From Clonostachys chloroleuca (taxonomy: Eukaryota > Ascomycota > Sordariomycetes > Hypocreales > Bionectriaceae), in NCBI GenBank assembly GCA_037952775.1, contig JBANAY010000001.1:5270001-5334000 (forward strand): a stretch of DNA of 64,000 bases, given 5' to 3'. This document shows positions 21,265 through 32,510 of the stretch, piece by piece; position 1 is the first letter of the stretch; the number at the start of each line of letters is the position of its first letter. The notes under the pieces were generated by a model that made no database searches, was not told the origin of the DNA, and saw only the letters and a list, made by a program, of their open reading frames with translations. A program made the translations under genes and the position numbers.

Positions 21265-24200
21265 CTAACCGAACCGAATCCCAGAGTCTGGGTTCCATGT
21301 CTTCTGCTGTTGCTGCTGCTGCTGGTGCGGTTGAGGGGCCTGTTGGAAATGCTGTTGCTGTTGTGGAATCCCTCCTCCCCTTGCCCCCTCCCCAAACTTG
21401 ATGCCAGCATTTGGGTTCCATACCGGTTGACCTGGTGGTGCCATCGGCTGCGGCTGCTGGAAGTTTCCATCTACCGCAGGCGCACCAGCCCATGATTGTA
21501 TACTTAGCTCTGGAGGAGGGTTGCTCTGACGAGGAGCCGTTTGTCGGGGCGCCGGTGTTACTACCGGTTGACTGGCATAATATGAGTCGTCCGCTTGCTG
21601 TGGACGTTGCTGAGCTTGCTGATGGATGGACAAGTGCCCAAGTGACGGCATATTGAGTTCCCTGTGAAAACAAAGTGTTAGCAGCGACCCACGGGAGATG
21701 CCCTTCTTGGGGGCAATGGGGTTCGGACTCACTCTTCCAGTTGCCTAGCCTCCAAATGTCTCTCTGCCACCCAGTTCTTGACTCTATCTCTGAAGCCCTG
21801 GCTGACAATCTTATTCAAGTCGTTGTAGAACTTGCGTGCCACCTCCAAATTGTTGACCACCTCCTTGTACTTGAAGTATGCATTGTCCAGCTTCTGCAGC
21901 GCCTCTTCGCGCTCCTTGGTGCCACGGTCACTGTGCAGTCTCTTCTGTGACTCAAACTCCCTGTTCGCCCGCTCAATCACGCCCAGCACCTTCTCCTGCT
22001 CCTCCTCTTCCTTGGCGAGTCCCTCCACTTCTGGCTCGTACAGCTTGTCCAGGCGGTTGTCGAAGAAATCCTCAAAGTGTGCAGGCACAATCGTGGCCGT
22101 GGGGTACGTCCTCTCCAGCCGTGCACACTCCTTGAGGATATCGGGCTTGATGTCATCGCGCTTGACGTTCTCCCTCAACGTCTCCACCTTCTTCCTCCTG
22201 CGGCTCTCCAACCTCAGCACGTCGCTATACGCGCTCCTCAGCTTGCCGACCGCCGACCTCACCGCTTCCGATGAGTCTGTTCTTCGCGACGCCGGTACAA
22301 ACTCCATAAGCACCCTATCCGGCCCCGCGAGAACATTCAGCACCCTCTCGATGGCCACAAACTTTTCCCTCACAATCTGGTCGCTGCTCGTGCTGCTGGC
22401 GATGTAGCCCTCAATCTCTGCGGCCACGGTCCTGAGCTCGGCTCCCTTGGGGTCATTGACCGAGTCTGCCCGCGCCCATCTATCCGTGCCGTACTTCCGT
22501 CGCAGCCTCTGGTCCTCCTCCTCCTCTGCCAGCAGAGATTCCTTCCCCTCGTCAAAGATGGCCATATCCGACGACCGGAGCTTGTCAATGTCGGCAAAGC
22601 TCCTGTGTACCCGCTGGATAGCATCGGCCTGCCGAATATCCTCGGCATGCTGGACCAGAGAGTGCGGTAACCCAATGGGCTTCTCCATGGCCTGCAGGGA
22701 GCCAGGGAGACCAAGTGAAGCCAGCAGGTTGTGAATCTCTTCAGTGAGTGACTCGAGCTTCTGGATGATGCTCTGGTTCACCATCCTATCACGTCGCTCT
22801 TCGTAAATGGAGATGGCAAGATGCACGGCGAAGGGCACGAGTCGTGCAAATAGCGCCGGACCATACTCTGCTTGATCACCCAGGTACTGGTAGGGGTTGG
22901 CTACCTGAGGGGGGACACGCGCGACAGCCATATTGGCGCGCTCCAGGATCTTCAACTCTGATTTGGGTGGAACAGCGTCTGGTGTCGTGTTAGATAATTC
23001 ATATAGTCATTCCAACGGGAAAGATGGCAGGGGGGGCATACTCAGATAGATCATATCATTATCCTTCTCCGCCCTCTTCAGGTCATCCTCGGCCTTCCTC
23101 TTGAGACTGTGCAGATCATCCACGACAATCTTGCTCAAATGCCCGCCCTTGGCCTCTTTCAAGCCATTGGCCACGCACGCGACCGCATCCATCAGTCTCG
23201 CAATCTCCTCTCCAAACTTGCCCCTCTCAAGGCAGTCGCAGGCGGCGCGATACTGCGCCGCAGCAGCAAAGTGGTGGTGCTTAGCGCTCATGTGGTGGAT
23301 CCAGGCGTTGCTGATCGCCTGGCTCTTGACGGCCGTCTCGCACGCCGTGTTGTACAGGTCCGACACGCGCGTGGCCAGCTTCGCGATCGAGGCGTCCTTG
23401 TACCCGTCCATGACGGCCTTTTGCCAGAAGCACTCCTGGCTCTGGGCCAGCATCAGCTGTATCAGCGACTCGAGGGTGTGCTCGTCCATGTCCTCGGGCG
23501 GGTCCGACATGCGCAGCTCCGGGAGCACGGTGGTCTTCATGTGGGTGAGCACGCCGGCGGCCAGGGAGAAGTAGTTGGCGGCCGTCTTGAGGCCGTCGGT
23601 GTTCCCGCGCGGGGTGTTGAGGGCGAGCTGGGAGTAGAGGGCGGCGAGGTTGAAGAGGATGTTCATCAGCTCGAACTTGAGGTTGTTGCGGACAATGGGT
23701 CTTTCGGAGTTGTAGCCGAGCGCAGGGTACCAAGAGAACTCGGCGCCAATCTAGCGATATCCACGTCAGTCAGCCCATCCGTCAACGTTGTTGGTGTTTT
23801 CGTCGTTCGCAGCCAGCCGGTGTGCCAAGCACATTCAAGGAAAGCAAGGAAAGCCAGACGTACATCAATGGGGAACTTGCCCCCAATCCACACCAGCTGG
23901 GCAGCATACTTCAACAGCTTGACGATGCCGCTCGAGTGCGGGTCACGCACGTTGATGGCCTCCTGCCGCAGTTCGTTTATCACCTCGAGGTCGCTCTTGA
24001 ACATGTCGGGGTGCTGGTCATACTTGGTGTTGATGTACTGCCGGATGGTCGACGCAAGAGATAGGTGTGCCGACCGTCGAAACGGTAAGGACAGGATGTT
24101 GCTGGCGGCGTCGGGTCGGTCAGCGATGCAAACAAAGAAACAAGCTTCCAAACAAGACAAGGCGTCCCAACACCCTCCGTCGCCAGAGAGAACGACGGGA

Positions 24201-24272
24201 AGCGGGAGGTGATGCTCGCCTGGAGCCATCAATGGAGCCCTTGCTTGGGGATGCAACTCACCTTGCGGCCAT
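21265..24272 (-). CDS. PalA/Rim20, BRO1-domain pH-signalling scaffold
   Basis: Five exons: 24272-24262, 24101-23864, 23750-23042, 22978-21733 and 21661-21265 give 866 residues in a fully open frame. Exon 1 is only 11 bases (ATGGCCGCAAG), spliced over 160 bases to give MAASNILSLPFRRSAHLSL, the conserved PalA/Rim20 start that separates it from Bro1. The BRO1 domain occupies about residues 1-390 (IRQYINTKYDQHPDM, YAAQLVWIGGKFPIDIGAEF, CFWQKAVMDGYKDASIAKLA). An ALIX-like V domain with long charged helices follows to about 740. The Pro/Gln-rich tail carries WNPNAGIKFG and, at the very end, WNPDSGIRFG. In the Pal/Rim pathway, PalA binds ESCRT-III and YPxL-type motifs of the PacC factor so that PalB can cleave it at alkaline pH. 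It acts at plasma-membrane or endosomal ESCRT sites. All introns have GT..AG ends. Confidence 0.94.
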
Positions 24273-25878
24273 CGTAGCGACGGGCTCGAGCCCTGTGAAT
24301 AGTACGTAGCCAAGTTGATGTTGGAGGAGCGAAGCACTGGCTCCATGAGGTCATGCCTGAGTCGGTCCCAAAATCGAGGCTCCAATGGCGGGGCAAAAGG
24401 CACAGCACTGACGCTGCCAAGCGACTGACATAAAACATGGCACACCCAGAACCTCAAGTGTGAATTTCAGCACAAAATCAAAATAATTCAATCCAGTAAT
24501 GAACATAATATTGAATTAAATACTATAGAATAGTATACTACTTTGTTATTATTGTGTTTAGTATTATCATCAAGAAGATAAGTTCCCTGACTTATATGAA
24601 GCAAACCCCCGTCCAGACATGGTCTTCAGCGTTCCATACCAATCGCAAGCACTTGTGTGCCATGTTTTATATCAGTCGCCTGGCTGCCTGTTGCTCTGCT
24701 GTTGTGCTCCACTGCGGCTGCTCCCACCAATCAACTGCACACAAGAGGCCAGCTGGAGTATTATGTAAGCATCTATGTCATTCCCTCCCATGTGTGCCAT
24801 TACGATAGAACGGGACAACGTCATTCGCAATAGAGGCTCCCCAGTATCGAATTAAGTATCTTTTTGGTTTTAAATGTCCAGACTAAAATACATCAGATTC
24901 ATGTCTTGCCTTTATCCTGGGAGGAGTGATACAAGGGCCTCCCGCCCCGTCTCTTCGCAGCTCTTGCGTCGTGTCCCTTCCATCCAACTACCTAACAAAA
25001 AGAAAAAAACAGAAAAGAAGAAAAAAAAAGCTACAGTTTGCCAGATCCGCCAAGAACGCGTGCTTCTCGAGCAAGAAAAGTATGCAGAATTTACATGGCC
25101 GGCATGAAGCGGATGATCTGCCAAGCTTGCCTGTGCCAGCATTCCTTGTGCCAAGAAACCAGCAAGCTCGTGGTCGACCATATGCAAACTCCCGCTGGTG
25201 TCGTTTGCATGTCCAACATGTGGCAAGGCTTTTGGAATCCCGGTCCTCATATCCAAAGAGTTCGGATCGTGATGGTAATAGCAGACAATCGTCTTACAAC
25301 AGTAGCCAATCGCCGCTGTACACGGCATGCTGTTCCTGGGCCGGCGAGAAACAGTGCAGTCGTTGTAGCAGGCGGGTATCATCCATGGCTCTTCACGTAT
25401 GAGCGGGACACGGGTATGCTGATCAAAGCCGGGATCGCGAATACCAAGAAGTGAAAGCCCTCCCGACCTCATGTAGCCCGTAATAAAATAGACGAGAGAA
25501 TAAAAAGGTGGTTCCGTTGGAGCATGCGGCCGTTCTCTATACAATCATGTCTTCGCCCAGTCAACCAAAAACACCAGACGCCCAAATAATCTCCTTGGAC
25601 CGTACGATGCAACAGAAAAACATCAATCGTGATGTGCATCCAGGCTTCAAGATATGCTCCAAACCAAGAAAGTCAGAAATATTAAAAGATGCAAGTTTCC
25701 AATGCCGATGCGAAAAGCTCTATGGGTACATTGAGCTCAGACCATATCGCCGAGAGAGTCGACTTTGGTCTACTATAGGCCCCCTCATTACTTTTTTTTT
25801 GACGCCCTGGGCCGATTAGCAGACTTCGTCGGGTGACGAGAATCGGGCCGTGTTATCATAGTATCATTGAGAGGTAGA
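24273..25878. other. Intergenic between palA and the glycosyltransferase gene
   Basis: The palA promoter side includes the inverted repeat at 24416-24684, whose centre (24480-24560) is very AT-rich. The rest is 3' flank of the minus-strand GT31-like gene. I see a poly-A/G tract near 25000-25030 and no gene. Confidence 0.5.
24416..24684. repeat. Inverted repeat, 30-bp arms 28/30 identical, about 210-bp AT-rich spacer
   Basis: The arm at 24416-24445 (GCCAAGCGACTGACATAAAA then CATGGCACAC) matches the reverse complement of 24655-24684 at 28 of 30 bases, and weaker similarity continues outward for about 15 bases. The spacer is AT-rich and contains the small palindrome ATACTATAGAATAGTAT. It lies 145 bases upstream of the palA start. 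A foldback or MITE-like relic is one reading; a structured promoter element is another. I see no clear target-site duplication by eye. Confidence 0.6.
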
Positions 25879-27756
25879 TCAAGCAGGGACCCAGATGAGC
25901 TCGATGACACCATCGATGTTGCTCATGGGCGACTGGTCAGCGTGAACCCAACGGGCGTCGTCCTTCTTTCTCGTATACGTCTGGAGGACGGACCCGTCGG
26001 AGCGTACATCGGATTCCTGCATCTCCCAGGCAATCTTGCGACCTGTGCCATGGAGGTTAGGGCGCTGGGGGCCAAATGTGTAGTCCAGATTCCAGCCCTT
26101 GTCCTCGGGAGCAGCGTGCAGAGTGGCTTCTTGCTGGGCCCAGTCCCAAGTGATGCCCTGGGGATAGTGAGCCACAGAGTACCCAGAAACAACAAAGTCA
26201 TCGGCGGTCTGGAAGCGCAGCATGGTGCAGTCCTCACCGCAGGTGTGGGCAATCTTGGTGTACTGTCCAGGCTTGGCCGTGTGCCAGCCGCCTCCACGGT
26301 AGTGGTGAAGAGAAAGAGGCTTGATGCCCCACTCGTAGAAACCGCTTGGGTCGCCAAAGAAATCGAGCTGCCAGAGATCCCAGAAGTTGGTCAGGCGAGT
26401 CTCGGTGTTTTCGTAGATGCACTTGCGCAGGAGAATATCACCCTGAGGTCCCCAGCCAGAGTTGGCCTCCAGAATCTTCTGCTCAGAAGTGCACTTTTCG
26501 TAGAGTTCCGTAATCTTCTCGGCCATCTTGAGAGACAGGAAGACGCCGCCGCCACCAAAGGCTTGGGAGCCGTGACGCTCAACCGCGCCAATGTCCTCTG
26601 ACAGGGTACCGACGTACATCTCGCGGGTGTAGTCCAACTTGTTCATCTTCTCGATCAAACCGTGCATGCTGGGGAAGAACGTGTCGTCGTCGCAGGTCAC
26701 CAGCCACTTCTTCTGCTTGGCATCACGGTGAGTGTAGAGGGTCGGGACGAGGTTGATATAGCGGACAGCCATCTCGACAGAAGAGTCACTGTGGTAGACA
26801 TCGACATCGATACCGACGTCACCCAACAGGTTGGCAACCTCCTGGAGCTCCTCGTCGCTAGCGTCGAGCAGCATGAGAAGGAGCTTTCCACCGTTGGAAT
26901 TGCCATGGCTGTCGGTGAGCCAGAAAATCCACTCGTTGATAGGGGTAGTGCCGGGGTCCATGAATCGGCCATAGGTGGTAGAGACACCATACATGAAGTC
27001 GGAGCCATTGACGGTGGAGGGCAGGCCGGACTTGGGGACATGGAAATCGAGGGGCTCGGGGCAGGACTGGCGACCGTAGTGCTGACCAATCTCAACGGTC
27101 TTGAACTTGGAGGGCAGGAGGTTCTGGGTCAGCTTGGTCATGACCTTGCGCTCCAAGCCCTCCTCGCGAGTAAAGCGGACGTATCGTTTCATGTACTGGA
27201 ACTTGTCGTCGAGGTGGTACTTGTCCTTGACCTCCTTGAGGTGGTCCATGTCGATATCGCAGTTCATGACGTGGTCGCTCTTGGGCTCGACACCGGCGTC
27301 CATCGTAGGGCTCTGGGGAGGCATGGTCGAGTGATCCAGGGGCTTCTGCTCGGGGGTATTGCTCGTGGAATGCACGCCCGTCTTTCGCAGAATCTCGGCA
27401 CGCATGTCGATTGCGCGGTCGCTTCGCAGAGTGAGGGCGAGGATGATGAGGAGGCATATGGCGGCCAGCAAGGCCCGCGTACAGGAGTTTCGCATCTTGG
27501 GAACCCGTGGTGAACCAGGGAGGTTGGCTCCCATTATCCTTGGGCTAGATCGTTGCCAGGGGCTTCGCGGCGTCTGTGCCTCAAGGAGCGGTCGATTTCT
27601 CCGGGCACTGGTGTCGAAGGACTGCGAAGCGAGGCGGGTGTCGATCGAAGTCGATCGAGAGTGCGAACGCATGCAGGATCGAGAGGTGATGGATTGAAAG
27701 GGGGGGGAAGAGATGGAAGAATCAAAGGGGAATTGGCGAGAACGAGATGCAGGCAA
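25879..27756 (-). CDS. Glycosyltransferase family 31-like (Fringe-type) type II membrane protein
   Basis: A 625-residue intronless frame. A basic, Ser-rich N-terminus precedes one membrane anchor at about residues 93-110 (TRALLAAICLLIILALTL), so the protein should be a Golgi type II enzyme. The luminal part has WLVTCDDDTFFPSMHGLIEK, with the metal-binding DDD at 356-358, then GGGGVFLSLKMAEKITELYE and WGPQGDILL, which together match the Fringe/DUF604-like branch of GT31. LHHYRGGGWHT follows in the C-terminal third. These enzymes transfer a sugar from a nucleotide donor in an inverting reaction; donor and acceptor are not known here. An internal ATG at residue 75 would give a more usual 18-residue cytosolic tail before the anchor, so the true start is uncertain. 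Confidence 0.85.
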   Translation of the reverse strand: MPASRSRQFPFDSSISSPPFQSITSRSCMRSHSRSTSIDTRLASQSFDTSARRNRPLLEAQTPRSPWQRSSPRIMGANLPGSPRVPKMRNSCTRALLAAICLLIILALTLRSDRAIDMRAEILRKTGVHSTSNTPEQKPLDHSTMPPQSPTMDAGVEPKSDHVMNCDIDMDHLKEVKDKYHLDDKFQYMKRYVRFTREEGLERKVMTKLTQNLLPSKFKTVEIGQHYGRQSCPEPLDFHVPKSGLPSTVNGSDFMYGVSTTYGRFMDPGTTPINEWIFWLTDSHGNSNGGKLLLMLLDASDEELQEVANLLGDVGIDVDVYHSDSSVEMAVRYINLVPTLYTHRDAKQKKWLVTCDDDTFFPSMHGLIEKMNKLDYTREMYVGTLSEDIGAVERHGSQAFGGGGVFLSLKMAEKITELYEKCTSEQKILEANSGWGPQGDILLRKCIYENTETRLTNFWDLWQLDFFGDPSGFYEWGIKPLSLHHYRGGGWHTAKPGQYTKIAHTCGEDCTMLRFQTADDFVVSGYSVAHYPQGITWDWAQQEATLHAAPEDKGWNLDYTFGPQRPNLHGTGRKIAWEMQESDVRSDGSVLQTYTRKKDDARWVHADQSPMSNIDGVIELIWVPA

Positions 27757-30700
27757 ATCAGGGTGGAGTATGCTTAAGCTAAGCGAGTGGCACGATCAAG
27801 GGATTGATCAAACACGAGGTTTTCGTAACAAGTGAAGCAGATGTCAGGAATAGGGATAGCCTCCAGGAAGGGCCTCGCACCCAAGGAAGAGAGCAGAATA
27901 AGGATGCGTCGGAAGGGGGGTTCCTTGGCGTAGCGGAGGACCCGTGGGCGGGAAGAATAAATACGAAGTCGTAGAAGAAAAAAAAAAAGAGCGAATTGGT
28001 CCCGACAGGGAGGCAGACAGATAGGTGTTAATTAATTTGATGACCAGGCCGGGTTAAGGAGAGAGGAAGCGTTACGAGTACATTGGATAGGAGAGCGAGT
28101 GGGTGCCCGCATAGAAAATACCTCCAGGCACTGGCAGGCAGACCGCAGTGAGGCAAGTACCTGAGATACGGGGCCCGTTCAGGGGCAGGGAGGGCCGGCA
28201 TGGGCCATTGCAGGCAGGTTAGCGGACCATCGAGTGCTGTTGTGGGGGTCCCTAGGCGGTAGACGCGAGAGGGTTAGGCACCTTCGCCAACGGGAACCGC
28301 GGGTACCAGTACGAGGAACGGCCTCTCAGAGCACCGTGCGGGCACAGTATCGCAGGTTTCACCCAGACAGGGAAGCGCACCACGACTGGTGTACAGTGTG
28401 CTTCGTTATCAGAGCACTGTCAGATAGATTGCCCGCGTACCGGCGACCTAGCCTGTCTACTACCAGTTGCTCGCACTTTGGACACGGTGGGGCGCTGCTC
28501 ACCCTGAGCCTCTGCTGCCACAGCGAGTTGGCGCCAATTGGCAGTGCACTGGGCAGTTCGTGATTCGTACAGGCGAAGCACTGCTGGTCCCTAGACGGCA
28601 CTAGCAGCTGCCATTGGCCATAGTACATGCCTTACGGCTGGGTCAAAGCCTTGCGGTCCATTGAAGAGGACAAGTAGAGGGTACTTTTGCCAATCAAACG
28701 CATTGGATTAGATACGGCAGCATTGGGAAGATGAGATTAGAATAGGGCCACAGGTCCCTCATTTCGGTACGGTGCTGGTGGTGGACAGCCGTGATGGCCT
28801 CAACGCAGCAGACGGTGCGTAAGGGCTTACGTGCCGGTCATCGATCAATCCGGCGAAGGGATGGGCAGGCAGGAGCCGAGAGCAGAAGCACCGTGATGCT
28901 CGCTGGTTGCTGTGCCGTCTGCAGCCACATGCGGCCAGCAAAGCCAAAGGGCTGAAACAAGGGCAGCCAATTGGGCCAAGTCGGCACGTTCCTCTCAACT
29001 GTGTCGTCGGGAGGTGGGCTGGGTCCAATCGTGAAGTTCCCGGTACCTCGAGCCGCACGAAAACCAATATTGTCGATTTTATCTTGGTCTTAACGTGTCC
29101 TAGTGCTCGTATAGCGCGCTGGCTCTGAAGATGACAGGTGGACCTCACCAGACAGTAGGTATTCGATAATTCCACAAACTGTCTCTTCAGCTTGAATAAA
29201 GCGTGCCAGCGTCGAAAAAATATCAGTCATTTCCGAGAGCGTTCCTTGGCTGTATGCCGTCGGGATCTGCTTCGTCCGCCCACTCGCAGTCCCGGAGGCA
29301 TGATGTGCTTGCATTCCTCCTGCCGCCGTTCCGTACCTGCCACAGTGCATATGCATGCAAAGTTCTTTCGCCGGAGGCCTCAACCCTCTCAACTCTCCGA
29401 CTTCCGTCACGCCATCGAGAATTCAGCCCATGTGTCCCTTGAGGCTGGTTAGCACCGTTGTTGACCTGTCGCTGGATGTCTCACTAGACGGATGCGTCTA
29501 ACATCCCGTCCATAGCGGCCTAGAGACCAACGTCGGGCCCCTCCATCCTGATATCACATTCTATGTCCAGCACTTAACGAATCAACTGGTTAGTCCCGGC
29601 GACTATGTGCCGGCCTGGGCTAGCCAGCTAGATGCTGATATGTCTGTTAGCAAGGGGTGCTGACTGGGAATAGAATTCAAGATGACAACACTCCCAAGCA
29701 CATCCCACAACACGTCTCGAGCCCTACGGCACTTATCGATGTGGTGCTCCGAGCCTAGACATATCGTAATTACTTACTCATTGCTCGCTTCGGGCCATGT
29801 GTGACATCAGGCTAGGAGAGATCTTGGCAAGATGGCTTCCGGGTCTCAGAGAGTGGCATGGCTTGTCTCGTTTGCAGCGCCATGTCCGAGACAAACTGCA
29901 CGTTGCCATGTCTTTTGCCCGAGCTTGTTCCTATGCCCACTGGCATGGCCAAGAATCTATCCCAGGGCAGCCAATACGTATCCGGGCTACACCAATAAAC
30001 TCGGCATTGGATCGTAGCAAATGTTCCGCCAGGAAGAAAGCTTGTTTCAAGGCCACAGCCCTGGATGACGCCGGGACTGGCCAAGGGGCGCAATCAGCCT
30101 CGCAAATACCGTATCTGTGCGAATGTCCATCTTCTACTCTGGTCGGTTCTGGGCCATGCGCTAGCCGTGCCACTAGCGGCCAGGTGCATCCATTAGCTCC
30201 AGCGCTCCCATTCAGCCCCAGCGCCCTATCGCAGCCCCCTAAACAGCGGCTACCCGCCTAATTGCCTTCCAGCCTAGGGCAGAGATCTGCGTTTGCGCTT
30301 TCAATCTCGGCCAGTGCCTGTCCCGTTGCTGGTACATATTGCCCGTTACTGGTGGTGGCAATTGCTGGTTGTCGGTGGCTGTAGATGGGCGACAGACCTC
30401 AAAAGCAAGCTTCAACCATCGGCTTCGTGTTCGAGTTGGCTGACAGCCTCTTGACTCAGCCGGCCACCACCCCGACGGCAGTCAGAAAATAGAACAGCCT
30501 CCAGCACATGATCACATCAAGCTTTACGACCTGCCCATTGTTCCAGCAGCCACGTCAAACTCTACCTGCGTGTGAAGGCACCACTAGTCCCAAGTCATCC
30601 CCCTTTTCGCCTGGCTGAATGCAGCGATAATTGTCGACCAACTTAGATAGCACATGATGACGGCCAATGTATCTCCCCGCCACTTCCAGGACTCAGCCAA

Positions 30701-31055
30701 GGCAAAGTCGCTAGATCCAGTTCAAGAGCAAGTTCCAGGATCTATTTTCGTGCAACGGCCGCCACCTCGAAATTGCAGTTGCGCAGGCCGGTGGAGTTTT
30801 GCCAATCGTTAATAACACATGCATACACTTGGTCTATCATCTATTTCCATTGGCTGCTCACGCCCACTGTCCTCTTCCCTCGCCCACAGTTTCCAGCACG
30901 TCCCACCCGCTCCGTTTCCCATGGACACTGTGCGCATCTTGACGCCTCTTGCCTGTGAGTTGGTGTGTTTTGGGCCTGAAGATCACATGTTTCAGACCCA
31001 GAGTCCCGTATCTTAGGTATGATGACATCGCCCATCTCCTCCAACCGGACAGATA
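27757..31055. other. Long intergenic region (3.3 kb)
   Basis: No protein gene or tRNA supported on either strand. The first several hundred bases are the leader and promoter of the minus-strand GT31-like gene (a purine-rich tract lies near 27980). The remainder is of mixed composition with short frames only. A non-coding RNA or an unusually large regulatory region is possible but not shown. Confidence 0.4.
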
Positions 31056-31880
31056 TCACGGCGCAGGACCAACCACGGCCGGAGCCACCCCGAGCTCTCT
31101 GCTCAGAAACTCGACGATATCATCAGTCCCAGCCGGCGAGTTAAACCAATGCCCCCCGTTGAGATACTCCCTCCACTCAACCCTCTTCCCCTTGCCCCCG
31201 AACCGCTCCAGCGTCTCCCTCAACACCCTCCCATCCTCCACCCTCACCACGGTATCATCAACGCAGTGCTGCAGCATCACCGGCGTCCTCCTCACCGCCT
31301 CGCTCACCTCCTTATCATCATCATCATCATCATCATCACCATCTCCTCTCTCCATCCCCAGCATCCCCCTCGTCTCCCCCAGCGACCGCCCAGGAAACAC
31401 CATCCGGCACGAAACCCCCACAAACGCACCCAATCTCTCCCCTTCCCCCAGACTCAGCAGCACATGCACCCCCGTCGCGCCGCCCTGGCTGATCCCCATC
31501 ACCACCACCCTCTCCAAACCTCCAACCCTCCCCGCCTCCGCCCTCACCAGCTCCCTCACCCTCCCCACGCTCGCTCTCAGCCCCTCCGCCTGCAGCTCCT
31601 CCCTATCCGCCAAGTCCCGCACGTTCCACACGTCGAACCACTGCGCCCGCCGCTCCGTCGGGTTCAGCGCCGTCGCCTCGATGGGCGCGGACGGGAACAC
31701 CCACCGAAAACCCGGCAACGCCCCGGGCAGCGTCTGGTTGTCCGAAGCGGGGGAGTACGCGAGCGACGAGGCCAACTTAGCCGCCGAGTCGCCGCGCCCG
31801 TGGAGGAAGACGACGGTGTGGGTGTGGGTGTGGGGGGCCGTTGGCTCGATGATGGTACTTTCGCGGGGCGGGAGGGCCAT
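31056..31880 (-). CDS. Alpha/beta hydrolase, acyl-protein thioesterase/carboxylesterase type
   Basis: 274 residues, intact, no intron. VVFLHGRGDS (about residues 23-32) is the typical first strand and oxyanion loop of the phospholipase/carboxylesterase family (PF02230). GISQGG has the nucleophile Ser131, HCVDDTVV gives Asp209, and NGGHW gives His244, completing the triad in the usual order and spacing. FPSAPIEATALNP resembles the substrate loop. Family members remove acyl groups from proteins or lysophospholipids in the cytosol. A tract of eight Asp (182-189), encoded by a (TCA)8 microsatellite on the plus strand, is inserted in a loop before the Asp of the triad, and a His/Thr repeat (THTHTHT) lies near the N-terminus. 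Both look like replication-slippage additions. It lies in the same orientation as the SYLF-protein gene upstream. Confidence 0.87.
   Translation of the reverse strand: MALPPRESTIIEPTAPHTHTHTVVFLHGRGDSAAKLASSLAYSPASDNQTLPGALPGFRWVFPSAPIEATALNPTERRAQWFDVWNVRDLADREELQAEGLRASVGRVRELVRAEAGRVGGLERVVVMGISQGGATGVHVLLSLGEGERLGAFVGVSCRMVFPGRSLGETRGMLGMERGDGDDDDDDDDKEVSEAVRRTPVMLQHCVDDTVVRVEDGRVLRETLERFGGKGKRVEWREYLNGGHWFNSPAGTDDIVEFLSRELGVAPAVVGPAP
31315..31338. repeat. (TCA)8 microsatellite inside a coding region
   Basis: Eight TCA triplets read as eight Asp codons (GAT/GATGA phase) on the minus strand in the hydrolase gene. Length changes by whole triplets would not break the frame. Confidence 0.85.
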
Positions 31881-32510
31881 TTTTTATGTAGATTTGTTAT
31901 TGTTATTATCGTGGTTTCGTAGTCGGTGTAGATTGTGGATGTCGTAGATGCATACCCAGGCTGGTGTATGTAAACAACAAGAGGATGTTTCACAGGTTGT
32001 TGTTGCCTGTGGTCCCACCAACAGTCCATGATGACACGGCTGCCTGCTGATCGCCAGCAATTCTACACAAAAATCTACTCGTGAACCAGTTCACACGATT
32101 ATTCACATCAATGAGGATCATCAAGTTGAGAACGAAAAGTAAATTCATCATCCCACACATTCCCTGACATAACTACACTATCGAAATACTAAAGTCATTC
32201 TACGGGGTGTAGCCCCCTTTTTTGTAAACTTTCGCTAGAAGTCAAATACAGAACATCCTCAAGGGTATATAAAGGAAACACGTGCGTTTTCATGATCCGC
32301 GTACAAAGGAGGGTTAGTCATTAGGACTCGGAGGTTATTTGTTGGTTGTAGTACTCCCTCCCAAATTGCCAGAATCTGGAAAGAAGCCCTCGTCATCGTA
32401 GAAAGGTGTGAGAGAAGAAAGGAAAAGAAAAGAAAAGAGATAAAAAAAAAAAAGTATGTATAGTAGAAGAGTAAGCACCATCTCGGCAACCACGTCTGCC
32501 AGTCTGAAAT
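31881..32510. other. Intergenic between two minus-strand genes
   Basis: Promoter of the hydrolase and 3' flank of the SYLF-protein gene. No gene seen; a run of A near 32440-32455. Confidence 0.5.

Noticed and set aside
26662..27513. 283-codon open frame antisense to the GT31-like gene
   Set aside because: Shadow frame; the opposite strand has the anchor and DDD motif of a real enzyme.
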